A stretch of DNA of 23,013 bases from Actinomycetota bacterium (GTDB taxonomy: Bacteria; Actinomycetota; Geothermincolia; Fen-727; Anoxymicrobiaceae): positions 1 through 23,013 of the forward strand of contig JAHIPE010000184.1 in assembly GCA_018894655.1 (NCBI GenBank), given 5' to 3'. Each line of letters begins with the position of its first letter. Position 1 is the first letter of the stretch. The notes beneath the pieces are model-generated. The model searched no databases. It was given only the letters and a program-made list of their open reading frames with translations, and was not told the origin of the DNA. Shown here piece after piece: positions 1 to 8,039 of this stretch. Both the position numbers and the translations under genes were made by a program.

Positions 1-733
1 CCTTTTCCCCCTCCGCTATTTTCACTTCGATTTTCCCGAACCGCTTCCGTTGAGTAAGTGTGACCTCGCCGCTCTTGTAGAGCTCGAGTATCGCCAGGAA
101 AGTCGCTATGACCTCTAGCTTGGTGCGGCACTCCAGTATCAGCTCGCTGAACGTCGTTGAGCCGACGTCTTCGAGGTTCTCCCGGACCCACTGAATTTTC
201 TCGGCTACCGAGACCTTGATGGGCGCGATATACGACGTATCCACCTGGGCGGGAGCCATCTCGATCAGCAGGTCCATCAACGCCTGTGACAGGCCGGAGA
301 CTTCCACCCCCTCGAACGGGTCGGGGTAGAGGTGGGCGTACTCCTCCTCGAGCTCTCTCAGGCGCGGGATATACCACCCGTTTCGCGCGTATAACTCCTC
401 GAGCCAAACCGAGGCGTTGGAGAACGTCTTGTACTCCAGGAGCCTCTCCACCAGGTCCTCCTTCGCGGCCTCAGGGTCGTCTTCCACGTCAAGCTCGTTT
501 TCCGGTGATGGAAGAAGGGAACGCGCCTTGATGAGAAGCAGGGTCGCCGCTATCAGGAGGAACTCGGTAGTGGTGTCGAGGTCCAGGTTGGGCTCGGCGT
601 TCATGTGCTCCAGGAACGACGATGTTATCTGTGCCACCGGGACCTCGTTGATGCTGAGCTCTTGCGTGGTTATGAGCTGCAGGAGGAGATCAAACGGCCC
701 CTCGAAAACGTCTATCTTCACATCGAAGCTCAA
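1..733 (-). CDS. scpA: Segregation and condensation protein A, C-terminus cut by window edge
   Basis: Kleisin subunit of the bacterial SMC-ScpA-ScpB condensin, which organises and segregates the chromosome. Reading the minus strand from a TTG at 733 gives about 244 residues before the window ends. The N-terminus carries the ScpA signature DVFEGPFDLLLQLI, followed by LLEYKTF near the middle and a C-terminal winged-helix stretch with TFLAILELYKSGEV and RFGKIEVKI. ScpA proteins are usually about 250 residues, so only the last few are missing. The TTG start is chosen because a run of six G lies 6 bases upstream and the next in-frame start (GTG at 721) would cut into the conserved N-terminus. It follows trpS with an 11-base gap. 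scpB would be expected just beyond the window edge; this is inference from usual synteny. Confidence 0.95.
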   Translation of the reverse strand, partial: MSFDVKIDVFEGPFDLLLQLITTQELSINEVPVAQITSSFLEHMNAEPNLDLDTTTEFLLIAATLLLIKARSLLPSPENELDVEDDPEAAKEDLVERLLEYKTFSNASVWLEELYARNGWYIPRLRELEEEYAHLYPDPFEGVEVSGLSQALMDLLIEMAPAQVDTSYIAPIKVSVAEKIQWVRENLEDVGSTTFSELILECRTKLEVIATFLAILELYKSGEVTLTQRKRFGKIEVKIAEGEK

Positions 734-744
734 GCGATGCCCCC

Positions 745-1731
745 CTACAGGTTCCCTATGTTCATGGCGTCCCTCACCCGGCCGAGGACCTCTCCGGCAA
801 TCGGCCGGACCACGTCCGCGCCCGCCGCCAGTATCTCGCTCACCACGTCCGGGTTCCCGGCAAGCTCCCTGCGTTTGGCCCTCAGGCCCGCCATGTCCCG
901 TGCGATGACCCCGGCGATCTCGTCCTTGCAGTCGGTGCAGCCTACTGTGGCCTCGGAGCACTCATCGGCCCGCTTCCGCGAGTCCACCTCCGGGTATGCC
1001 TCGTACAGCTTGAACACCGAGCAGGTCCCCGGGTGCCCCTTGTCCTGCCTGCGGGCCCTGGCCGGGTCGGTTATCATCTTCCTCACCTTTTGCCGTATCT
1101 CCTCGGGCTCGTCGTCCAGCCCTATGTGGTTGTTATAGCTCTTGGACATCTTGCGGCCGTCGGTTCCCGGTATCTTCGGCGATGGGGAAAGGATCGCCCG
1201 GGGCTCCGGGAACGTCCGCCCGTACAGCGAGTTGAACCGCCTTGCTATATCCCGGGTCAGCTCCAGGTGAGGCTCCTGGTCCTCGCCCACAGGCACCAGC
1301 TCGGCATCAACGATAAGGATATCCGTCGCCATCAGCACCGGGTACCCCAGGAAGCCGTAGGTGTTAACCCCACGGGAGTCCAGCTCGCGGAGCTGTTCCT
1401 TGTAGGTGGGGCAGCGCTCCAGCTCGCCCAGGGTCGTGATAATGGAGAAGTAAAGCACTATCTCGGGGATGCTCTCGATATCGGACTGCCGGTATATGGT
1501 GCACTTCCCGGGGTCAAGGCCGGCCGCCAGCCAGTCCAGCACCATCTCCGTGGTGTAGATGCCAAGATTCGAGGTATCCCGGTAATCCGTGGTGAGCGCG
1601 TGCCAGTCGGCCACGAAGAAGTAGCAGTCATTGGTCTCCTGGAGCCGCATCATCGTCTTCAGGTTTCCGTGGTAGTGGCCCAGGTGCAATCTCCCGCTGG
1701 GCCGGTACCCGCTAACCACCCTGTCCTTCAA
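745..1731 (-). CDS. trpS: Tryptophanyl-tRNA synthetase
   Basis: Class I aminoacyl-tRNA synthetase that charges tRNA-Trp with tryptophan in the cytoplasm. The 328-residue length is normal for bacterial TrpS. The HIGH-type motif is HLGH at residues 16-19 within GYRPSGRLHLGHYHGNL. The GEDQ motif is at 139-142, and KMSKS is complete at 194-198 within GTDGRKMSKSYNN. The start is TTG, preceded by GGGGGTG at a good ribosome-binding distance. No intact tryptophan-responsive leader or T-box is visible in the short gap to the upstream M50 gene. Its position between an M50 protease gene and scpA is common in Gram-positive bacteria, but I see no functional link. The assignment is secure. Confidence 0.98.
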   Translation of the reverse strand: MKDRVVSGYRPSGRLHLGHYHGNLKTMMRLQETNDCYFFVADWHALTTDYRDTSNLGIYTTEMVLDWLAAGLDPGKCTIYRQSDIESIPEIVLYFSIITTLGELERCPTYKEQLRELDSRGVNTYGFLGYPVLMATDILIVDAELVPVGEDQEPHLELTRDIARRFNSLYGRTFPEPRAILSPSPKIPGTDGRKMSKSYNNHIGLDDEPEEIRQKVRKMITDPARARRQDKGHPGTCSVFKLYEAYPEVDSRKRADECSEATVGCTDCKDEIAGVIARDMAGLRAKRRELAGNPDVVSEILAAGADVVRPIAGEVLGRVRDAMNIGNL

Positions 1732-1759
1732 ATGAACACCCCCTTGTACGTGTAAACGG

Positions 1760-2407
1760 TTAGAACGGCGTGAATCCGAATAGTATTCTCGCCGTCAAAC
1801 TGAATATCGGATTCATCAACCGGAAGAAGTAGTCTCCCAGGAACAACAGGAAAGCCAGGATTATCATAAAGCCGTACGGCGCTATCGACTCGTAAGTCTT
1901 CTGCGCGTGGGGGGGGAGAAAGAACTCCACGATGTGAGAACCGTCCAGCGGCGGCACCGGTATCAGGTTGAAGAACCCGAGGATGATGTTGATTTCCGCT
2001 ATCCGGTACAGGGCAATGAAAAGCTCGTTCGTGGAGAATACGCTCACCCCCACGAGCCGGAGCAACATCCCCGCCAGCGCTACCACCAGCGCGATGGCGA
2101 AGTTTGTGAGCGGGCCGGCCAGCGCCACCAGCAGCATGTCCCTCTTGGGCTTTTTCAGGAAGAAAGGGTTTACCGGAACGGGCTTGGCGTACCCGAACAC
2201 GAACGGCGCCCTCATGACGATCAGCGCCAGCGGCAGCAGTACCGTCCCAAACAGGTCCACGTGCGCTACGGGGTTGAGGGTCAGCCGTCCCGCGTTCCTG
2301 GCGGTGTGGTCCCCCAGCAGGTCGGCGACCCGGCCATGCATATACTCGTGCAGGACCACACCTATGGCAAGGCCTATCAAGAAGTATACTGTCGTCTGCC
2401 AGTCCAT
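1760..2407 (-). CDS. Site-2-protease-like M50 membrane metalloprotease
   Basis: Intramembrane zinc protease of the M50B (YwhC/Rv-type rhomboid-independent site-2 protease) group, of unknown substrate. The 215-residue product is strongly hydrophobic with about five membrane segments. The zinc motif HEYMH lies at residues 20-24 in the first helix, and the second M50 motif NLIPVPPLDG at 147-156 supplies the third zinc ligand (Asp155). No PDZ domain is present, which fits the small M50B group rather than RseP. The ATG at 2407 is preferred over a TTG at 2443 because it has GGGAGAG at correct spacing, and the longer form would begin inside the predicted -10 element. This gene has its own promoter and is followed by trpS and scpA. 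Confidence 0.93.
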   Translation of the reverse strand: MDWQTTVYFLIGLAIGVVLHEYMHGRVADLLGDHTARNAGRLTLNPVAHVDLFGTVLLPLALIVMRAPFVFGYAKPVPVNPFFLKKPKRDMLLVALAGPLTNFAIALVVALAGMLLRLVGVSVFSTNELFIALYRIAEINIILGFFNLIPVPPLDGSHIVEFFLPPHAQKTYESIAPYGFMIILAFLLFLGDYFFRLMNPIFSLTARILFGFTPF

Positions 2408-2442
2408 CAGCTCTCCCGCCGTAGTTCGGCCTGTCAGCGCCA

Positions 2443-2471
2443 ATTCTATTTATGGCGCGTTTCGGTTACAA
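2443..2471 (-). promoter_or_regulatory. Sigma-70-type promoter of the M50-trpS-scpA group
   Basis: On the minus strand TTGTAA (2466-2471) and TAGAAT (2443-2448) are separated by exactly 17 bases, matching 4/6 and 5/6 of the housekeeping consensus. The predicted transcript would start near 2436 and leave a leader of about 30 bases with the ribosome-binding site in front of the ATG at 2407. The position in the 93-base gap after xerD supports a transcription restart here. Confidence 0.6.
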
Positions 2472-2500
2472 GCACCCGAGGCCACGGCCCCCACGCCCGC

Positions 2501-3478
2501 TCAAGCCCTCGGATGGGCGTTCCTGTAGACCTCCATCAGGTGCTTCCCAGTGACCTCGGTGTATATCTGGGTGGTGGAGATGCTGGAATGCCCCAGTAGC
2601 TCCTGTACCACCAGCAGGTTCGCCCCGCCCTCCAGCATGTGGGTCGCAAACGTGTGGCGGAGCACGTGGGGGGTCACCCTATCCTCCATTCCCACCGCCG
2701 CGGCGTGCCCCTTTATTATCTTCCAGCATCCCTGCCGGGTCAGGCGCCCTCCCCTGGCGTTGAGTATCAACGCCGCGGAGTGCCGCTCCCCCGCGAGCAA
2801 CGGCCTCGCCTCATCCAGGTAGAGCAAGGCCAGGCGGTGGGTTTCCCTGCCAAACGGCAACAGCCTCCACTTTCCCCCTTTGCCGCGGCACGTCACTATC
2901 CTCTCCGGCAGGTCCAGGTCCACCACGTCAAGGCCAACCAGCTCCGATATCCTCATCCCCGTCGCGTACAGCATCTCCAGTATCAACCGGTCCCGGACCC
3001 CCCTGTGGTCCCCCCCGGCGGGAGCGTCGAGCAGCTTCACCACCTGGTCCCGGTCGAGCGCCCGTGGCAACCTGTGCGGCGTCCTGGGAGAAGCCAGGAC
3101 CGTTGACTGGTCCGACTCCGCGTACCCCTCGGTGACCATGAAACGGTGAAACATCCGTACCGCGCTGAACACCTGGGCAACCGACCGGGGAGACAATCCC
3201 GCCCCCTGCCGCGATGACAGCTCACCGGCGAACCCCACCAGCGCCTCACGGGTAATATCATCGGGGGCCTCTATCCCGATTGACAACAGATAGTCGAGGT
3301 ACCTGACCACGGCGCGACGGTAGGCTAAGACCGTGTTGACGGAAGCTCCCCTCTCTACCTGTATGTAGTTCAGGAACTCGCGCCCCGCCACGACCAGAGG
3401 CGAGGCCCCGGCAGTCCCGTCCGCGCCGGGACTCATACTCCGGGCGGTTTCACCGCCGGTATCGTCCTGCCGTTCCAT
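2501..3478 (-). CDS. xerD: Tyrosine recombinase XerD
   Basis: Site-specific recombinase that resolves chromosome dimers at dif sites during division. An N-terminal SAM-like core-binding domain covers residues 25-110, and the catalytic domain follows. All six catalytic residues are present, numbered from the ATG at 3478: Arg176 (ATGMRISEL), Lys200 (CRGKGGK), His271 and Arg274 (TPHVLRHTFATHML), His297 (LGHSS) and nucleophile Tyr306 (TQIYTEVTGKH). The reading frame stays open upstream to a TTG at 3562, overlapping the NUDIX gene. No start in that stretch has a convincing ribosome-binding site, so the exact start is uncertain. The ATG gives 325 residues against about 300 for the family. The gene lies next to NUDIX, as in mycobacteria. 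I call it XerD rather than a phage integrase from this synteny and from the absence of mobile genes nearby. Confidence 0.94.
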   Translation of the reverse strand: MERQDDTGGETARSMSPGADGTAGASPLVVAGREFLNYIQVERGASVNTVLAYRRAVVRYLDYLLSIGIEAPDDITREALVGFAGELSSRQGAGLSPRSVAQVFSAVRMFHRFMVTEGYAESDQSTVLASPRTPHRLPRALDRDQVVKLLDAPAGGDHRGVRDRLILEMLYATGMRISELVGLDVVDLDLPERIVTCRGKGGKWRLLPFGRETHRLALLYLDEARPLLAGERHSAALILNARGGRLTRQGCWKIIKGHAAAVGMEDRVTPHVLRHTFATHMLEGGANLLVVQELLGHSSISTTQIYTEVTGKHLMEVYRNAHPRA

Positions 3479-3518
3479 AGCCGGTTTCACCGGGGGGCTA
3501 CCGGCTCGGTGCCGGCCC

Positions 3519-4100
3519 TCATCGTGCGACACCACCGCGGTACGGTGATCCCTCACCCGCAATCAGCAACTTGGCCAGCGTAATCCCGATAACAGTCTTC
3601 GCGTCGCGCACCTCGCCGGTTGATATCATGTTAAACGCCTTATCGAGGTGTACCCTCTCCACCTGGAAAAACTCATCGGGCTCCGCCTCGGCCTGTTCCT
3701 CCTCGAGATCCCGGGCCAGGAACAGGTGGAAGTACTCGTCGCTGTAGCCGGGCGAGTTGTAGAACTCGGCCAGCTTGACCATCTCGCCCGCGCGGTATCC
3801 CACCTCCTCGGCAAGTTCCCTTTGGGCACACGCCTCCGGCGGCTCGCCTTTCTCCAGCTTCCCCGCCGGTATCTCCAGGATCACCCCACCTACGGCGTGA
3901 CGGTACTGCCTCACCAGGACGACTGTTCCGTCTCCAAGCAGCGGGACCATGCCCACCGCGCCTGGATGGGCAACCCTCTCCCAGCGGGCCTCCCGGCCGT
4001 CGGGAAGCCTTACCTCGTCTACGAACACCTCCACCACCTTCCCGTCGAACACCTGTTCGGTTGCGAGTGTCCGGTGATCGCTTATATTGATATCCACCAC
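3519..4100 (-). CDS. NUDIX hydrolase, ADP-ribose pyrophosphatase type
   Basis: Hydrolyses nucleoside diphosphate derivatives, most likely ADP-ribose to AMP and ribose 5-phosphate, in the cytoplasm. The NUDIX box is complete at residues 80-102: Gly80, Glu86, then REL at 94-96, the Glu98-Glu99 pair and Gly101. The beta-strand before it (VLVRQYRHAVG) and the EFYNSPGYSDEYFHLFLA segment after it are typical of ADPRase proteins. The length of 193 residues is normal. The start is GTG with AGGCGG upstream, 3 bases after the DUF3866 stop codon, so the two genes are likely translated together. The M. tuberculosis orthologue by position is Rv1700, a characterised ADPRase; the substrate here is inferred from that family. 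Confidence 0.93.
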   Translation of the reverse strand: MVDINISDHRTLATEQVFDGKVVEVFVDEVRLPDGREARWERVAHPGAVGMVPLLGDGTVVLVRQYRHAVGGVILEIPAGKLEKGEPPEACAQRELAEEVGYRAGEMVKLAEFYNSPGYSDEYFHLFLARDLEEEQAEAEPDEFFQVERVHLDKAFNMISTGEVRDAKTVIGITLAKLLIAGEGSPYRGGVAR

Positions 4101-4103
4101 TAA

Positions 4104-5189
4104 TCACCGCCTGTCATCCGGTTGGGCGGCGGCGTACCCCGCGGCACCCGCGGCCATGAAGAACTCCGGCTCCTCGGCCGGTGTCCGCCCCATCACGGTG
4201 GGGTTGTGACCGCTTTGCTCGATAAGCCCGAGGACGCTCTCGCCGTCGACCTCCAGCACCCGGTGAGTCTCCTCGATGCCCGACCGCTTGATCTGGGACC
4301 ACACCCGCTCGCGCTTCGATCCACTCATCTTCGGGATCGGTACGGTAGCAGGCAGGCAGGCCCCGTACTTGAGCGCCGACACCGTGTGGTGGCTCAAGCC
4401 CAGGTGCCTTTCCCTGGAGTCGCCGAACGTTATCCTCGCTATCGCAATGGGGCGGCCACCAAGCGAGCCGGCGGCGTTAATGACCGTGCCCTGCTCCATG
4501 CCGGTGAAGCCTACCGCGGAGCCTGTCCCCACGATTCCCGGGCCCATGAGTACTACGGCTGCGTCCGCGCCGCAAACCTCCCTTGCCGCTACGAGCGCGC
4601 CGAAGATGTTCACCGCTTCATACTCCCCCCCGAACGCGTTGCCGCACGTTACCGTGGAGTAAAGGAGCCCCGCTTCGGTGAGGAAACGCACCGTTCGGCT
4701 GAACTTCATCGGGAGCGACCCGCCGTCGGTCATGATATACACCAGGCGGCCCCCGGGGCGGGCATCCTTGTAGGCAAGCGCCACCGCCGGCAACTGGCTA
4801 TGGAGCGTACCGGCTACCACCGGCATCCCCTCGAGCGCGCCAGAGATATCCTCCGGCCGCCCCTCGTCGCAAGCGAGCCTCTCCTCCACCGCCTCCACGT
4901 TAAGCTGCAGGGGGGTGTACCTGAGCTTCATGATATGCCCCCCGGACGGGACGTCGAGCGTCAGCCGGGACAGGTTCCACAGGACAAAGTGGTAACCGCC
5001 CGACCCCAGGCCAAGCTCCACGGCGGTGGTGTTGGCGATGACCTCGTCCCCCCGGCCGACCTCCCCCACCAGCTCACCGAGGACGATCCCGCGCCCCGCC
5101 GAACCGTCGTCGAACTCGAGCCGTACCTCCTGCACATCCGGCCCCAACCAGGCGGTACCGGCCACCGTTGCCCGGCGAAAGCTGCTCAC
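4104..5189 (-). CDS. DUF3866 family protein, function unknown
   Basis: Conserved protein of unknown function found in Actinobacteria and Firmicutes, usually near xerD and NUDIX genes. The 361-residue product has family-typical blocks: NTTAVELGLGSGGYHFV at 53-69, TLHSQLP at 128-134, TDGG at 154-157, CGNAFGGEYEAVN at 182-194, MGPGIVGTGSAVGFTG at 215-230, and a histidine-rich DSRERHLGLSHHTVSAL at 257-273. The glycine-rich and His/Asp/Arg blocks look like a ligand- or metal-binding enzyme site, but that is inference. There are no membrane segments or signal peptide. The GTG start overlaps the stop of the M20 peptidase gene in a GTGA, which indicates translational coupling. Family recognition rests on motif memory, not on a search. 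Confidence 0.88.
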   Translation of the reverse strand: MSSFRRATVAGTAWLGPDVQEVRLEFDDGSAGRGIVLGELVGEVGRGDEVIANTTAVELGLGSGGYHFVLWNLSRLTLDVPSGGHIMKLRYTPLQLNVEAVEERLACDEGRPEDISGALEGMPVVAGTLHSQLPAVALAYKDARPGGRLVYIMTDGGSLPMKFSRTVRFLTEAGLLYSTVTCGNAFGGEYEAVNIFGALVAAREVCGADAAVVLMGPGIVGTGSAVGFTGMEQGTVINAAGSLGGRPIAIARITFGDSRERHLGLSHHTVSALKYGACLPATVPIPKMSGSKRERVWSQIKRSGIEETHRVLEVDGESVLGLIEQSGHNPTVMGRTPAEEPEFFMAAGAAGYAAAQPDDRR

Positions 5190-6340
5190 CGGCCCTCGCC
5201 TTCAAGAGGCGCGTCCATGAGCGCGAGGCGCACCAGGATACGTGACACGTTCAGGAGGTCGTCTTTCAGTATAAACTCCTCTTTACTGTGTGCGTTGGCC
5301 AGGCCCACGTTCAACGTGACCATCTCCAGGCCCTCGCTGTTGAAAACGTTGGCGTCGCTTCCGCCGCCGGTGCGGTCGAACCACGGCTCGAGGCCGCACT
5401 CCTCCATGGCCCCGCACAGTGTTGTTACCGGGACCGAGGAGGTGTCAATCTTGAATCGGGAGAACGAGCGCTCGACCTGGACCTCGACCTCGCATCCTCG
5501 CTGGGCCGCCACCCGCCGGAACCGGTCCACCATCACCCGCCGCTCCTCTTCCAACTGTTCCTCGGAGAGGCTCCGGAGTTCCCCCTCCACCACCACCAGG
5601 TCCGGCACGATATTGCATGCGCGGCCGCCGTTGATGATGCCGATATTGGCGGTTGTCCGCTCGTCCAGCCGTCCCAGGGAGAGCCCCGCTATCGCCTCCG
5701 CGGCGCAGGCGATGGCGTTTGTGCCCTTCTCCGGTTCCACCCCCGCGTGGGCGGACCGGCCGCGCACGGTAAACTTGACCCTGTCACGGCTTGGCGCCTC
5801 CACCACTATACCCCCGACCCCCCCGCTCCCGTCGAGGACCAGCCCCCACCTGCCTTCCAGCAGGCTGCGATCCAGGTTCTTCGCTCCGATAAGCCCCGGC
5901 TCCTCCTGGACGGTAAACAAGACCTCCAGCGCCCGGTGCCTCATTCCCGCTCCCATGATACACTCCACCGCCGCCAGGATCGCCGCCACCCCGGCCTTGT
6001 CATCAGCCCCCAGGACTGTATCACCGGCGCTGGTGAACCTGTCATCCTCCTCCACCGGAACCACCCCCTCGCCGGGGGCGACAGTATCCATGTGTGCGTT
6101 AAGGATGATCGGGGGTTCGGTGGAAGGCGCGCCCGAAGGTACCCGTATCACCAGGTTGCCGCTCTCGCCGCCGGTAACCTCCCCGGCCAGGTCCTCGCAT
6201 GTCACCAGGCCGATACCGGAGCAGAAACCCTTCACGTAATCGCGAAGTTCACCTTCTTTGCCCGGCTCACTGTCGATCCGGAGCAGTTCCTGAAAAATGG
6301 AGAAAAGCCGCCCGGGTTCAGGCCCGATGACACCGGTCAT
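5186..6340 (-). CDS. M20 family metallopeptidase, peptidase T-like
   Basis: Cytoplasmic di-zinc aminopeptidase-type enzyme, close to the PepT-like subgroup of M20/M25/M40. From the ATG at 6340 it has 384 residues. The zinc and catalytic residues are all visible: His83 and Asp85 in NAHMDTVAPG, Asp113 in LGADDKAG, Glu146-Glu147 in VQEEPGLIG, Asp170 in VLDGSG, and His361 in LANAHSKEEF. A lid or dimerisation domain lies around residues 178-290 (GRSAHAGVEPEKGTNAI). The frame is open further upstream to 6484, but the ATG at 6340 forms an ATGA overlap with the pyrG stop and has GGGAAG in front, so it is preferred. The natural peptide substrate cannot be read from sequence. It is not part of the classical mycobacterial order and appears inserted between pyrG and NUDIX. 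Confidence 0.93.
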   Translation of the reverse strand: MTGVIGPEPGRLFSIFQELLRIDSEPGKEGELRDYVKGFCSGIGLVTCEDLAGEVTGGESGNLVIRVPSGAPSTEPPIILNAHMDTVAPGEGVVPVEEDDRFTSAGDTVLGADDKAGVAAILAAVECIMGAGMRHRALEVLFTVQEEPGLIGAKNLDRSLLEGRWGLVLDGSGGVGGIVVEAPSRDRVKFTVRGRSAHAGVEPEKGTNAIACAAEAIAGLSLGRLDERTTANIGIINGGRACNIVPDLVVVEGELRSLSEEQLEEERRVMVDRFRRVAAQRGCEVEVQVERSFSRFKIDTSSVPVTTLCGAMEECGLEPWFDRTGGGSDANVFNSEGLEMVTLNVGLANAHSKEEFILKDDLLNVSRILVRLALMDAPLEGEGR

Positions 6341-8010
6341 TTCGCTTCCCGGGCCTTGTTGCCCTTCACGACCTTGAGGTGCGAGTCGGTAAGCCGCTGC
6401 CTCTTGATGGATGCCCCCACGAACTCCCGGAAAAGGGGATGGGGGTGGAGCGGTCTCGACTTGAACTCGGGATGGAACTGGCACGCCACGAACCAGGGGT
6501 GCGCGGGGTTCTCTACTATCTCCACCAACCGGCCGTCGGGAGAGACCCCGGAGAACGCCAGCCCGGCCTCCTCCATCTTGTTTCGAAGGCTGTTGTTTAC
6601 CTCGTAACGGTGGCGGTGCCTTTCGTATATCACTTCCTCGCCGTAGGCGTCATGGGCACGGGTACCTTCCAGCAGCTTGCAGGGGTACAGCCCCAGGCGC
6701 ATCGTCCCGCCCATGCCGTCCACCTCTTTCTGGTGCGCCATCAGGTCAATCACCGGGTACGGCGTCTCGGGATCGAACTCGGAACTGTTGGCGGACTCCA
6801 TGCCCACCACGTTGCGGGAGAACTCGATAACCGCGCACTGCAGGCCCAGGCAGAGCCCCAGGAACGGGATGCCATTCTCCCTGGCGAACTGCGTGGCCAT
6901 GATCTTGCCCTCGATCCCCCGGACGCCGAACCCCCCCGGCACCAGGATTCCGTGCATATCCCCAAGGATCCGGTCACACCCCTCCTCCTGCAAGGTGTCA
7001 GAGGCCACCCATGCCGGGCTGACCTTAACCCCGTACTTGATCCCCGCGGCGGTCAGGCTTTCCACAATGCTTATGTACGCGTCGGGCAGGTCCACGTACT
7101 TGCCCACTATCGCTATCCTGACCTCGCCGGTCAGGCTCTTGATGCGCTCCACCAGATCGTTCCACTCCGACAGGTCGGCCCGATTCCCGGCGAGCCCCAG
7201 GTGATTCACGATGTACTCGTCCAGTCTCTCCCTGTTCAACATCAATGGGACCTCGTATATCGAGCTCGCGTTGACCGCCGAGACGACCGCCTCCCTGGGC
7301 GTGTCGCAGAACAGGGATATCTTGTCCTTGACCCCGTCTGTGATGGGCCTGTCCGACCGGCATACGATCGCGTCCGGCTGGATTCCCAGGCTCTTTAGCT
7401 CCTTCACGCTATGCTGTGTCGGCTTGGTCTTGAGTTCCCGGGAGGTCACCAGGTAAGGGACCAGGGTGACGTGGATGTAGAACACGTTCTCGTGGCCGAT
7501 ATCGTTCTTGAGCTGCCGGATCGCTTCCAGGAACGGCTGGCTCTCGATGTCGCCCACGGTCCCGCCGATCTCGCTGATGGCGACATCCACGTCGTCCTGT
7601 CGGCCCAGTTCCAGTATCCGCCTCTTGATCTCGTCGGTGATATGGGGAATGACCTGGACCGTGGCTCCAAGGAACTCGCCCTTGCGCTCACGAGAGATGA
7701 TGGTCCCGTAGACGGTCCCGGTGGTTACGTTGCTCTCGCGCCGCAGGTTGACGTCCACGAACCTCTCGTAATGCCCAAGGTCGAGATCGGTCTCTGTGCC
7801 GTCGTCGGTCACGAAGACCTCACCGTGCTGAAACGGGTTCATGGTACCGGGGTCCACGTTTATATACGGATCGATCTTCTGCATGATGACATTCAGGCCC
7901 CGCAACTTGAGCAGGAGCCCGATCGACGCGGCGGTGATACCTTTGCCGAGCGAGGAAACCACCCCCCCGGTCACGAAGATGTGCTTGGCGTGCGACCCCC
8001 TGTCGGACAT
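6337..8010 (-). CDS. pyrG: CTP synthase (glutamine-hydrolysing)
   Basis: Makes CTP from UTP, ATP and glutamine in pyrimidine biosynthesis. The amidoligase domain begins with KHIFVTGGVVSSLGKG (P-loop type) and continues through DPYINVDPGTMNPFQHGEV. The C-terminal class I glutaminase domain has the full triad Cys387 (GLCLGLQ), His513 and Glu515 (FHPEF). Its 557 residues are slightly longer than the usual 535-545, with a short basic tail (residues 540-557). The ATG at 8010 follows GGAGGTAGAGAG, the strongest ribosome-binding site in this part. The next gene downstream overlaps by ATGA. The gene is in the position seen in mycobacteria after steB, but two glycosyltransferase genes intervene. Confidence 0.99.
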   Translation of the reverse strand: MSDRGSHAKHIFVTGGVVSSLGKGITAASIGLLLKLRGLNVIMQKIDPYINVDPGTMNPFQHGEVFVTDDGTETDLDLGHYERFVDVNLRRESNVTTGTVYGTIISRERKGEFLGATVQVIPHITDEIKRRILELGRQDDVDVAISEIGGTVGDIESQPFLEAIRQLKNDIGHENVFYIHVTLVPYLVTSRELKTKPTQHSVKELKSLGIQPDAIVCRSDRPITDGVKDKISLFCDTPREAVVSAVNASSIYEVPLMLNRERLDEYIVNHLGLAGNRADLSEWNDLVERIKSLTGEVRIAIVGKYVDLPDAYISIVESLTAAGIKYGVKVSPAWVASDTLQEEGCDRILGDMHGILVPGGFGVRGIEGKIMATQFARENGIPFLGLCLGLQCAVIEFSRNVVGMESANSSEFDPETPYPVIDLMAHQKEVDGMGGTMRLGLYPCKLLEGTRAHDAYGEEVIYERHRHRYEVNNSLRNKMEEAGLAFSGVSPDGRLVEIVENPAHPWFVACQFHPEFKSRPLHPHPLFREFVGASIKRQRLTDSHLKVVKGNKAREAK

Positions 8011-8039
8011 CTCTCTACCTCCGGTTCTCCCGATAACCT

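Noticed and set aside
1732..1759. T-box or trp leader before trpS
   Set aside because: The gap is only 28 bases, too short for a T-box, and contains no leader peptide with Trp codons.
2501..3562. Phage or integron integrase instead of XerD
   Set aside because: No attachment site, phage or cassette genes are nearby, and the NUDIX-xerD-scpA order is a conserved chromosomal context.
4122..6239. A 705-codon open frame on the plus strand
   Set aside because: It lies opposite DUF3866 and the M20 peptidase, which have clear family motifs. Its product is rich in Arg, His and Pro with no recognisable domain, as expected for the antisense frame of G+C-rich genes.
5288..7398. Further long plus-strand frames opposite the M20 gene and pyrG
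   Set aside because: Same antisense artefact; no ribosome-binding sites or motifs, and both minus-strand genes are certain.
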